Assembly: GCA_027295555.1 (NCBI GenBank) | Contig: JAPUKT010000311.1 | Span: 1 to 15,002, forward strand | Reading direction: 5' to 3' | Length of the DNA: 15,002 bases | From: Deltaproteobacteria bacterium | GTDB taxonomy: Bacteria > Myxococcota_A > Polyangia > Polyangiales > Houyiibacteriaceae | Part shown: positions 1 to 5,989 of the stretch, piece after piece | Layout: each line of letters starts with the position of its first letter | Position numbering within the stretch: position 1 is the stretch's first letter | The notes under the pieces: model-generated | Told to the model about the DNA's origin: nothing | The model's database searches: none | Seen by the model: the letters and a program-made list of their open reading frames with translations, nothing else | Translations under genes and position numbers: made by a program

Positions 1-117
1 GGCCTGGTCTGGTCAGGCCAGTCGGAAACGGTCAACCCAGAGTCGATCTCCGACGTCCGCGCCTCGATGACCGCAGCAGTCGCGAAGAAGCTCAAAGAAG
101 AGAAACTGATTCCGTAG
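1..117 (+). CDS. C-terminal end of an unidentified protein (5' truncated)
   Basis: Frame 1 is open from the window edge to a TAG at 115-117, giving 38 residues. It begins GLVWSGQSETVNPES and ends KKLKEEKLIP. A Leu-Val-Trp-Ser-Gly strand followed by a lysine-rich amphipathic helix is the sort of ending seen in small bacterial lipoproteins and DUF4136-like proteins, but this is too short to assign a family. It ends 31 bases before the end of sthA, which runs toward it. The reading frame is convincing because of its amino-acid composition; the function is unknown. Confidence 0.55.
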   Translation, partial: GLVWSGQSETVNPESISDVRASMTAAVAKKLKEEKLIP

Positions 118-148
118 TCGGACGCAGCGTAGCGCCGGGGCACGCCGC

Positions 149-1537
149 TTAGAGCTTGTTGAGCCCGTCCAGGGCGGCGACCTTGTAGGCCTCCGCTAGG
201 GTCGGGTAGTTGAAGACCGTGTCCCGCAGGTAGTCCATGTTGCCGCCGAGCGAGAGCACAGCTTGTCCGATGTGCACCAGCTCCGAGGCGCCTTCGCCGA
301 TCACGTGCACGCCCAGGAGCTTGTGGGAATCCGGGTCGAAGATGAGCTTCAGCAGCCCCGTCTCGTCCCCCAGCATCTGGCCCTTGGCCAGCTCCTCGAA
401 GCGCGAGAGACCCACCTCGTAGGGCACCTTGGCATCCGTGAGCTCCTGCTCCGACTTTCCAACCATCGAGATCTCGGGAATCGTGTAGATCCCATAGGGG
501 AAGAGCTCGGGGGTGTGCTTGAAGGGCACGTCGAACATGTGACAGCTCGCCAAGCGGCCCTGCTCCATGGAGGCCGAGGCGAGGGAAGGAAAGCCGATCA
601 CGTCGCCCGCGGCGTAGATGTGGGGCACCTGGGTCTGGAAGTTCTCGTTCACCTGGAGACGGCCCCGCTCGTCGGGCGTGACCCCCGCGGCCTCGATGTT
701 CAACTGGTCGGTGTTCGCCTGGCGACCCACGGTGTAGAGCAGGGCCTCGGCGCTCACGCGCTTGCCGCTCTCGAGGCTCGCGACCACGCGATCGCGGTCG
801 TCCACGTCTACCGATTCGACCTTCTCCCCTAGGCGGAAGGTGACGTTGTTGCGGCGCATGTGATAGCTGAGCGCCTCGATCATCTCTTCGTCGACGAAAT
901 CGAGGATCTTCGGGCGCGCGTCGATGACCGTCACCTCCACATTGAGGGCGCTGAACATGGAGGCGTACTCGAGGCCGATCACACCGGCGCCCACCACGAT
1001 GGCAGTGCGCGGAATGTTCTGGCCCTGCAGAAGGAGCTGATCCGAATCGAAGACGTGGGAGCCGTCGCACTCGATCTCGGGATGGCGAGCGGGGCGCGTG
1101 CCGCAGGCGATCAGGAAGTGGTCCGCGGTGGCGGTGATCTTGCCGTCGTCCGCCTCGACCTCGATCGTGTGCGGGTCGATGAAGCGTGCGGGCCCCTCGA
1201 GAACGGCCACGTCGTTGCGCTTCAGCTGGGCGCGCACCACCTCGAGCTCGTGTTTGAGCACGCTCACCACCCGGAAGTTGAGGTCCTTGAGGGTGATGTG
1301 CTCCTTCACGCTGTAGTGCTTGCCGTAGAAGGTGCGCTGGCGGAAGCCCGAGAGGTAGAGAATCGCCTCGCGCAGGGTCTTGCTCGGAATCGTCCCCGTG
1401 TGCAAACACGAACCGCCGATCATGCGCCGCCGCTCCGCGATGGCCACGCGCTTCTTGAGCTTGGCGGCCGCTATGGCGGCCTTCTGGCCGGCGGGCCCGC
1501 TCCCGATGACGAGGAGGTCGTAGTGGGTGGCGGTCAT
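149..1537 (-). CDS. sthA: Soluble pyridine nucleotide transhydrogenase (Si-specific)
   Basis: This cytoplasmic FAD enzyme moves hydride between NADPH and NAD+ to balance the two pools. The 462-residue product matches the roughly 465 residues of E. coli SthA. Seen: an N-terminal FAD-binding GSGPAG at residues 12-17, GGSCLHTGTIPSK around residue 44, an NAD(P)-binding VVGAGVIGLEYA near the middle, the second FAD motif YAAGDVIG, and a C-terminal dimerisation domain with HVIGEGASELVHIGQ. The active-site segment has Cys44 but Thr49 where lipoamide dehydrogenases and glutathione reductases have a second cysteine. Loss of that redox disulfide is characteristic of SthA and argues against those enzymes. 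The ATG at 1537 is chosen because the FAD motif begins just after it. An in-frame TTG at 1606 would add 23 residues lacking homologous character and would coincide with the expected transcription start. The Shine-Dalgarno is weak. It is monocistronic. Confidence 0.93.
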   Translation of the reverse strand: MTATHYDLLVIGSGPAGQKAAIAAAKLKKRVAIAERRRMIGGSCLHTGTIPSKTLREAILYLSGFRQRTFYGKHYSVKEHITLKDLNFRVVSVLKHELEVVRAQLKRNDVAVLEGPARFIDPHTIEVEADDGKITATADHFLIACGTRPARHPEIECDGSHVFDSDQLLLQGQNIPRTAIVVGAGVIGLEYASMFSALNVEVTVIDARPKILDFVDEEMIEALSYHMRRNNVTFRLGEKVESVDVDDRDRVVASLESGKRVSAEALLYTVGRQANTDQLNIEAAGVTPDERGRLQVNENFQTQVPHIYAAGDVIGFPSLASASMEQGRLASCHMFDVPFKHTPELFPYGIYTIPEISMVGKSEQELTDAKVPYEVGLSRFEELAKGQMLGDETGLLKLIFDPDSHKLLGVHVIGEGASELVHIGQAVLSLGGNMDYLRDTVFNYPTLAEAYKVAALDGLNKL

Positions 1538-1611
1538 GCCCGACCCAGCATACCACCGGGTCGCCACCCCGACGCGCGCGCTCAGTGGAGCTACTGCAGA
1601 GCTCAAGAAGC

Positions 1612-1635
1612 GTTATTAACAAAATTGTTAATAAC
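1612..1635. promoter_or_regulatory. 24-bp dyad, probable regulator-binding site upstream of sthA
   Basis: The left arm GTTATTAACAA (1612-1622) and the right arm TTGTTAATAAC (1625-1635) are perfect reverse complements, 11 bases each, separated by only AA. The dyad covers the spacer and -10 of the candidate sthA promoter, the position expected for a repressor operator. I do not recognise the binding protein. With no U-tract and with coding sequence only 75 bases downstream, a terminator is unlikely. Confidence 0.6.
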
Positions 1636-1640
1636 ATCAA
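1612..1640 (-). promoter_or_regulatory. Candidate sigma70-type promoter of sthA
   Basis: Read on the minus strand, TTGATG (1635-1640) is followed by exactly 17 bases and then AATAAC (1612-1617). Initiation would fall near 1605, about 68 bases before the sthA ATG. The match to consensus is moderate. The strong local AT-richness in a GC-rich genome supports a promoter here. Confidence 0.45.
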
Positions 1641-1774
1641 CGCAATGTCCCTGGTGGGTAGATTGATTAGGTGTTGTGGTGCGCGCCGCGCGGCATGTCC
1701 TCGAACGCGAGTTCCGCAGGCGCCAACCCAACTTGCCGAGGTTCACACCTAGAGGGCTTCAACACCGTTTCCAA

Positions 1775-1793
1775 ACATCCCCGCCGAGGATGT
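1775..1793. repeat. Short hairpin in the sthA/VWA intergenic region
   Basis: ACATCC (1775-1780) and GGATGT (1788-1793) form a perfect 6-bp stem with a 7-base loop. It lies downstream of the minus-strand VWA gene in the 1641-1872 gap, which otherwise shows no convincing gene. No U-tract follows on either strand, so a terminator role is only possible. The rest of this gap shows nothing I can name. Confidence 0.25.
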
Positions 1794-1872
1794 CTGAGCG
1801 GGCGAGGGCGTGCCGCGCGCCGCAGTTCGGGTCACCGGCATGAGAGCCAGTAAACGCGCTGGCGGCCTTGGG

Positions 1873-3045
1873 CTAGTGGGCCTTGCCGCCCTTGAGCAGG
1901 TGGCCGACGCCCTCTCCGAGCCCCTCGAGGGTGAGCGGGAACATCTCGAAGACCTGGCGGACATACTCGATCGTGTTGCCGCTCCAGTACCGTTGCGGCT
2001 CCGGGTTGAGCCAGATGCTGCGGTGGAAGTGTTGGCTCAGCATCATCAGCCACTGGATGCCCTCGATCCCCCGGTCGTCGCCGAGGTCGAGGGAGCCGCC
2101 CGCGGCCAGAAGCTCGTACGGGGCCATCAGCGCATCGCCCACCATGATGAGCTTGTAGTGTGACCCGGCCTCGTGGACGAGATCGCGCACGCGGACGGGT
2201 TTGTCGAACCGCTCGGTCTCGTAGACGTGGCCATAGACGCAGTTATGGAAGTAGTACGTTCGAAGCTCTTTGAAGTGGGTCGATTTCTTCGAGGCGGAAA
2301 AGAGCCGGGAGAGTAGATGCGCAAAGGGATCCATCGAGCCGCCGACGTCCATCATCAAGATGATGCGCGTGTTGTGGCGCCGCGGCGGGCGGGTGACGAC
2401 TTCGAGCTCGCCGGCGTTTTGGGCCGTCGCGTCGATGGTGCCTTCTAGATCGAGCTCTTCTTCGCCGCCTTCCCGGGCGAACGCGCGTAGCTTGCGAAGC
2501 GCCACCTGCATCTGGCGGACGTCGAGGGTGAGGTCCTGGCGGTAGGGTCGGTAAAGCCGTGCGTCGGCGACTTTGACCGCGCTTCGGCCGCCCCCAGATC
2601 CGCCGATGCGGAAACCCTTCGGGGCACGCCCACTGTGACCGAAAGGCGAAGTACCCCCGGTGCCGATCCACTTGTTCCCGCCGTGGTGCTCTTCGTCTTG
2701 TTCGGCGAGCCGCTCCTCAAACAACTTACGGAGCTCGTCGAGGTCGAGACTCTCGATGAACTCGCGCTGCTCATCGGTGAGATCGGCCATGTTTTCTTTC
2801 GCCTTTTGGAGCCAATCCCAGAGCTCGTCCTTGAGCTTCTTCGACTCGATTTCCAAGCCCTTGAAGAACGACAGGAAGGCCTCGTCGAACGAATCGAGAT
2901 GCGCCTCACTGTGGATCATCACCGAGCGGGCGACGTTGTAGAAACCATCGAGCGAGCTTTCATGGAGCCCTGCCTTGAGCGCTTGGGCAAGCGCGAGAAC
3001 CTCCTGCGTCCCAACCGGGACGCCTCGGCTGCGGAGCTCGTACAT
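1873..3045 (-). CDS. VWA-domain CoxE-like protein, partner of MoxR ATPase
   Basis: This 390-residue cytoplasmic protein has an N-terminal helical region (residues 1-120), a Gly/Ser-rich linker (about 122-155) and a C-terminal von Willebrand A domain. The metal-site (MIDAS) motif is DVGGS at residues 233-237, with Gly in place of the usual first Ser, and a likely third aspartate in VGDALMAPY (Asp304). The segment TYYFHNCVYGHVY is typical of CoxE-like VWA proteins. Such proteins act with a MoxR AAA+ ATPase as chaperone pairs that mature or insert cofactors into target proteins; the client here is unknown. It lies directly downstream of the ATPase gene in the same operon. The first ATG is at 3045, but the ribosome-binding site points 15 bases further upstream, to an ATA at 3058-3060. 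That start would give the N-terminus MLIPFMYELR, which resembles the family better. Confidence 0.88.
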   Translation of the reverse strand: MYELRSRGVPVGTQEVLALAQALKAGLHESSLDGFYNVARSVMIHSEAHLDSFDEAFLSFFKGLEIESKKLKDELWDWLQKAKENMADLTDEQREFIESLDLDELRKLFEERLAEQDEEHHGGNKWIGTGGTSPFGHSGRAPKGFRIGGSGGGRSAVKVADARLYRPYRQDLTLDVRQMQVALRKLRAFAREGGEEELDLEGTIDATAQNAGELEVVTRPPRRHNTRIILMMDVGGSMDPFAHLLSRLFSASKKSTHFKELRTYYFHNCVYGHVYETERFDKPVRVRDLVHEAGSHYKLIMVGDALMAPYELLAAGGSLDLGDDRGIEGIQWLMMLSQHFHRSIWLNPEPQRYWSGNTIEYVRQVFEMFPLTLEGLGEGVGHLLKGGKAH

Positions 3046-3057
3046 GAAAGGGATTAG

Positions 3058-3072
3058 TATTTCAGCTTCTCC
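3058..3072 (-). promoter_or_regulatory. Ribosome-binding site suggesting an ATA start for the VWA gene
   Basis: On the minus strand GGAGAA (3067-3072) is followed by six bases and then ATA (3058-3060), in frame with the VWA protein. The ATG at 3045 is 21 bases from this Shine-Dalgarno, which is too far. No ATG, GTG or TTG lies in between in this frame. The ribosome-binding site is inside the last codons of the moxR gene, so the two genes are probably translationally coupled. Confidence 0.4.
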
Positions 3073-3904
3073 ATTCTCTGCCGCCCGACAGCTGGTCTGC
3101 GTAGGCGACGAGGTCTTGTTCCTTCTTGAGCAAGGCGCCCAAGAAGGGAAGGTTTTCCTCGAGCTTGACGTTGTCGATGCCCGCGCGCTGAAGGACTGCG
3201 ATCCAGTCTACCAACTCGCTGGTGCTCGGACGCTTGCGAAGACGGCGCATGCCCCGAATTTCGTAGAAGGTCTTGAGCGCCTGGTCGATGAGGCTCTCGT
3301 GGACGTCGGGATGGTGGACCCGAACGATGTCATTCATCAGCTCAGGGGTCGGGAAGTCGATGAAGTGGAAGACGCAACGACGGAGAAAGGCGTCCGGAAG
3401 CTCCTTTTCAGCGTTGCTCGTGATGATCACGACCGGGCGTTGCTCGGCGATAACGTCCCGCTGGGTCTCATCGATGTGGAACTGCATGCGATCGAGCTCG
3501 TTCAGGAGGTCATTCGGGAACTCGACGTCGGCCTTGTCGATCTCGTCGATCAGCAGAACGACGCGCTCCTTGGCGTTGAACGCTTCACCCATCGGTCCGA
3601 GCTTGATGTACTGACTGATGTCGTTGACGTCTTTGTCTCCAAATCGGGAGTCGTAGAGGCGCTGGACCGTGTCGTACAGGTAGAGCCCGTGCTGCGCGAG
3701 GGTGGTGCTCCGGATGTTCCATTGAAGCAAGGGCATCCCAAGGGCCTCGGCTACCGCATCGGCCAGCAGGGTCTTTCCGGTGCCCGGCTCGCCGCGGACC
3801 AGGAGCGGTCGCTCGAGGACGACGGCGCAGTTGACCGCGGACTCCAGGGCCTCGCTTGTCAGATAAGTTGATGTTCCGGAAAAGCGTCGAAAATCGTCTG
3901 CCAT
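3062..3904 (-). CDS. MoxR-family AAA+ ATPase
   Basis: This 280-residue AAA+ ATPase of the MoxR class is thought to work as a chaperone with VWA proteins. Seen: Walker A GEPGTGKT at residues 38-45, Walker B VVLLIDEIDKAD, a sensor-1-like VVIITSNAEKELPDAF, the arginine-bearing FLRRCVFHF, and a C-terminal lid with KRPSTSELVDWI. All motifs needed for ATP hydrolysis are present. The ATG at 3904 is chosen because the family usually begins a few residues before the R-F-x-G-T segment; an upstream GTG at 3922 would add six residues. Its stop is 16 bases before the VWA ATG, or one base before the candidate ATA start. The pair is transcribed away from the fab operon across a repeat-bearing intergenic region. 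Confidence 0.92.
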   Translation of the reverse strand: MADDFRRFSGTSTYLTSEALESAVNCAVVLERPLLVRGEPGTGKTLLADAVAEALGMPLLQWNIRSTTLAQHGLYLYDTVQRLYDSRFGDKDVNDISQYIKLGPMGEAFNAKERVVLLIDEIDKADVEFPNDLLNELDRMQFHIDETQRDVIAEQRPVVIITSNAEKELPDAFLRRCVFHFIDFPTPELMNDIVRVHHPDVHESLIDQALKTFYEIRGMRRLRKRPSTSELVDWIAVLQRAGIDNVKLEENLPFLGALLKKEQDLVAYADQLSGGREWRS

Positions 3905-3983
3905 GGCGCGCAAAGCTATCACGGTCCTGCAGAAAGGCGACCGGCAGGCGGGGAGGGCAGGGATCTGCTGCAGCCCTGCAGTT

Positions 3984-4049
3984 CAGCGTCAGCGTCCGCG
4001 CCAGCGTCAGCGTCAGCGTCCGCGCCAGCGTCAGAGTGAGCGTCAGCGT
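3984..4049. repeat. Hexamer tandem repeat, 11 units
   Basis: Eleven consecutive 6-base units fill 66 bases. Seven are exactly CAGCGT, two are CCGCGC, and two are one-base variants (CAGAGT, GAGCGT). The order suggests a higher-order unit: two CAGCGT plus CCGCGC, then three CAGCGT plus CCGCGC, then a degenerate tail. It lies 80 bases upstream of moxR and about 70 bases upstream of the yceD promoter, in the divergent intergenic region. Reading frames across it give low-complexity peptides and are not credible genes. Confidence 0.9.
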
Positions 4050-4082
4050 CGGCTTTACGGGGGAAACCCGTCACATTACAAA

Positions 4083-4100
4083 CGGTTGACCAAGCAACCG
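4083..4100. promoter_or_regulatory. 18-bp inverted repeat upstream of the yceD-fab promoter
   Basis: CGGTTG (4083-4088) and CAACCG (4095-4100) are perfect 6-base inverted arms around ACCAAG. The site ends 17 bases before the -35 box of the operon promoter, a position suited to an activator or an upstream repressor. The regulator is not recognised; control of fatty-acid synthesis is a guess from context. Confidence 0.35.
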
Positions 4101-4117
4101 GCCGTCGTAGCACCCGC

Positions 4118-4146
4118 TTGACAGTCCCCGAAGCCCACTGAATAGT
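4118..4146 (+). promoter_or_regulatory. Strong sigma70-like promoter of the yceD-rpmF-fab operon
   Basis: A perfect -35 TTGACA (4118-4123), a 17-base spacer and AATAGT (4141-4146) as -10 (4 of 6 consensus bases). Transcription would begin near 4153, just ahead of the yceD Shine-Dalgarno AGGAG at 4163-4167. It is the best promoter-like sequence I saw in the window. Confidence 0.65.
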
Positions 4147-4175
4147 AGCGCCTCTCGCAGCCAGGAGAAAGCGGG

Positions 4176-4754
4176 TTGGCGGTCGCCAAACGCGCTAATT
4201 CAATGTCTACTTTCGTCCTACAGATCCAGGACCTCGATGAGTCCGGAAAGGATTGGAACTTCGCCGTCGGCACGGACTGGCTGTCGTCTGCCTTGGCCGA
4301 GACCGAGCTGAAGCCGGCCGGCCATGAAGGCACCCTCCGCGTGCACGCACAGCGCAACGGCCAAGATGTTCTTGTGCAAGGTCACATTACTGCCGAGTTG
4401 CTCGCATCCTGCGCGCGGTGCCTCGCCGATGTGGTCCTCGCCCTCGACCTCGCCCTGACCGTCCTCTTCAGCCCGGGGCACACGAGGCCCTCCTCGAGCG
4501 ACAAGATCGAGGCTCGGCTGGACGAGATGAACCGGGACTACTACGGCGGGAGCGAAATCGTGTTGGACCCAACGGTCCGCGAGCACTTGCTGCTCGAAGC
4601 CCCGATGAAACCACTTTGCTCCGAGGACTGTGAGGGAATCACCGTCCCGGAGTGCTTTCGTCCTCCTGACGCGGTCTTTGGGGCGTCCGCGCCCAACGGG
4701 CGATTGGCGCCCCTACTGAAACTCAAAGAAGAGCTTACCAAAAAAGAGGAGTAA
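4176..4754 (+). CDS. yceD: YceD family protein (DUF177)
   Basis: YceD/DUF177 proteins are needed for normal 23S rRNA accumulation and almost always precede rpmF, as here. The product is 192 residues. Seen: CARC at residues 79-82, the acidic stretch DEMNRDYYGGSEIVLDP, the conserved EAPMKPLC (Cys148) followed by SEDC (Cys152), and a C-terminal LLKLKEEL helix. The paired cysteines could bind zinc. The start is taken as TTG at 4176 because AGGAG lies eight bases before it. The ATG at 4203 has no Shine-Dalgarno, but MSTFVLQIQDLDE would also be a natural family N-terminus, so the first nine residues are uncertain. The stop is four bases before rpmF; this is the first gene of the operon. Confidence 0.88.
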   Translation: MAVAKRANSMSTFVLQIQDLDESGKDWNFAVGTDWLSSALAETELKPAGHEGTLRVHAQRNGQDVLVQGHITAELLASCARCLADVVLALDLALTVLFSPGHTRPSSSDKIEARLDEMNRDYYGGSEIVLDPTVREHLLLEAPMKPLCSEDCEGITVPECFRPPDAVFGASAPNGRLAPLLKLKEELTKKEE

Positions 4755-4758
4755 TCCC

Positions 4759-4953
4759 GTGGCAGTTCCGAAGCGCAAAACAAGCCCCATGAAGCGCGAC
4801 CAGCGGCGCGCCCATCACGACAAAGTCACCGCCCCGAACGTGGTTCCATGCCCGAACTGCGGTGATGTGATGCTGCCGCATCGGGCGTGCCCCGCATGTG
4901 GGTACTACAAAGGCCGCCAGGTCACCAAAGGCAGCGCCGAAGAGCTCGAGTAG
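4759..4953 (+). CDS. rpmF: 50S ribosomal protein L32
   Basis: L32 is a small protein of the large ribosomal subunit. The 64-residue product begins MAVPKRKTSPMKRDQRRAHH, the canonical L32 N-terminus. It carries a four-cysteine zinc ribbon, CPNC (Cys31, Cys34) and CPAC (Cys44, Cys47), so it is the zinc-binding form. Cysteine-free L32 paralogues exist in other bacteria as zinc-starvation replacements; none is seen here. The start is GTG at 4759, seven bases after AGGAG inside the end of yceD. The fabG start follows the stop by two bases. Confidence 0.97.
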   Translation: MAVPKRKTSPMKRDQRRAHHDKVTAPNVVPCPNCGDVMLPHRACPACGYYKGRQVTKGSAEELE

Positions 4954-4955
4954 TC

Positions 4956-5702
4956 GTGTTCGATCTGGCGGGGAAAATCGCAGTCGTGACCGGGGGCTCG
5001 CGGGGCATCGGGCGCGCGACGTGTGTTGCGCTCGCCGAGGCGGGTGCATACGTCCTCGTCAACTACCGGGCGAACGCGGAGGCCGCAGAAGAAACCCTTC
5101 GGTTGATTCAGGAGGCCGGCGGGCAGGGCGAGCTTCTCGGCTTCGATGTGGCCGACCCCGAAGCCGTCGATCAAGCGATCAAACAGGCTTACGATAAGCA
5201 CGGAAAAATCGACATCCTCGTCAACAACGCTGGAATCTCCATCAACCAGCTGTTGTTGCGTGTATCGCCAAAGGATCTCGAGATGACTTGGGCCACAAAC
5301 GTCAACGGGGCGATATTTTGCGCCAAGGCCTGCATCAAAACGATGATGCGGAAGCGCTTCGGCCGGATCATCAATCTGTCGAGTGTCGTGGCCGAGTCCG
5401 GAAACCCCGGGCAGGTGGTTTACTCGGCTTCGAAGGCCGCTCTTTTGGGCGTAACCCGGACTTTGGCCCGCGAGTACGCGTCCCGTGGGATTACCGTCAA
5501 TGCGATCGCGCCGGGATTCATCGAAACCGACATGACATCGGAGCTCACCGAGGCGGCCCGCGCGGGCCTCGTCGAACAAACCCCGCTTGGGCGGATTGGG
5601 CGGCCGGAGGAAGTCGCCGCGGCAGTAGTGTTTTTAGCAAGCGACGAAGCGAGCTATATCACCGGGCAAGTGGTCCGGGTCAACGGAGGGATGCACGTCT
5701 AA
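4956..5702 (+). CDS. fabG: 3-oxoacyl-[acyl-carrier-protein] reductase
   Basis: FabG reduces beta-ketoacyl-ACP with NADPH in the elongation cycle of type II fatty-acid synthesis. The 248-residue short-chain dehydrogenase has the cofactor motif TGGSRGIG (12-19), NNAG (90-93), and the catalytic tetrad Asn115, Ser143, Tyr156, Lys160 (YSASK). The C-terminal sequence ITGQVVRVNGGMHV is typical. The start is GTG at 4956, two bases after the rpmF stop, giving MFDLAGKIAVVTGG; translation is probably coupled to rpmF because no good Shine-Dalgarno is visible. Location directly before acpP and fabF identifies it as the housekeeping FabG rather than another short-chain dehydrogenase. The usual plsX, fabH and fabD upstream are missing. 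Confidence 0.95.
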   Translation: MFDLAGKIAVVTGGSRGIGRATCVALAEAGAYVLVNYRANAEAAEETLRLIQEAGGQGELLGFDVADPEAVDQAIKQAYDKHGKIDILVNNAGISINQLLLRVSPKDLEMTWATNVNGAIFCAKACIKTMMRKRFGRIINLSSVVAESGNPGQVVYSASKAALLGVTRTLAREYASRGITVNAIAPGFIETDMTSELTEAARAGLVEQTPLGRIGRPEEVAAAVVFLASDEASYITGQVVRVNGGMHV

Positions 5703-5722
5703 CCGCGTGACGGAGGAAACAC

Positions 5723-5956
5723 ATGGACATCGCTGAGAAGGTCAAAGAAATCGTATCGCAGCAGCTCGATGTTGATCAGGCCGAGATCAAGGAAAACGAC
5801 AGCTTCATCGACAACCTACAGGCAGACTCGCTCGCGATCGTCGAGTTGGTCTTGGCCTTCGAAGAACAGTTCGAGATCGACATCGACGACGAGGACACCG
5901 AGAAAATCAAGACCGTCCAAGATGCGATCGATTACATCACGGAGCGGAGGAGCTGA
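5723..5956 (+). CDS. acpP: Acyl carrier protein
   Basis: AcpP carries growing acyl chains on a phosphopantetheine arm. The 77-residue acidic product has the attachment site Ser36 in ADSLAIVELV and the four-helix pattern of ACPs, ending TVQDAIDYI. A strong Shine-Dalgarno GGAGG (5712-5716) precedes the ATG by six bases, fitting a very abundant protein. Two positions next to the serine differ from the usual G-A-D-S-L-D: Gln33 replaces Gly and Ala38 replaces Asp. In E. coli AcpP the residue at 38 is an acidic contact for partner enzymes. The setting between fabG and fabF argues for the housekeeping ACP despite these changes. Confidence 0.95.
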   Translation: MDIAEKVKEIVSQQLDVDQAEIKENDSFIDNLQADSLAIVELVLAFEEQFEIDIDDEDTEKIKTVQDAIDYITERRS

Positions 5957-5989
5957 TCGAGCCCCGAATCCCAACTTTGGGATGAAGCG

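Noticed and set aside
1..117. Assignment of the first fragment to DUF4136 or another lipoprotein family
   Set aside because: Only 38 C-terminal residues are visible and the resemblance is too slight.
1538..1606. A 23-residue N-terminal extension of SthA from a TTG
   Set aside because: The FAD-binding motif directly follows the ATG at 1537, and the TTG coincides with the expected transcription start.
263..1666. Long plus-strand open frames opposite sthA
   Set aside because: The minus strand encodes every SthA motif; the opposite frames are His/Val/Arg-rich without homology-like features.
1671..1853. A 60-codon plus-strand frame between sthA and the VWA gene
   Set aside because: Composition is Arg/Ser-rich and shadow-like, with no Shine-Dalgarno and no motif.
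2975..3871. A 298-codon plus-strand frame opposite moxR
   Set aside because: The minus strand has Walker A and B and the lid; the opposite frame has no recognisable domain.
3984..4049. A short CRISPR array
   Set aside because: Units are six bases with no unique spacers; it is a simple tandem repeat.
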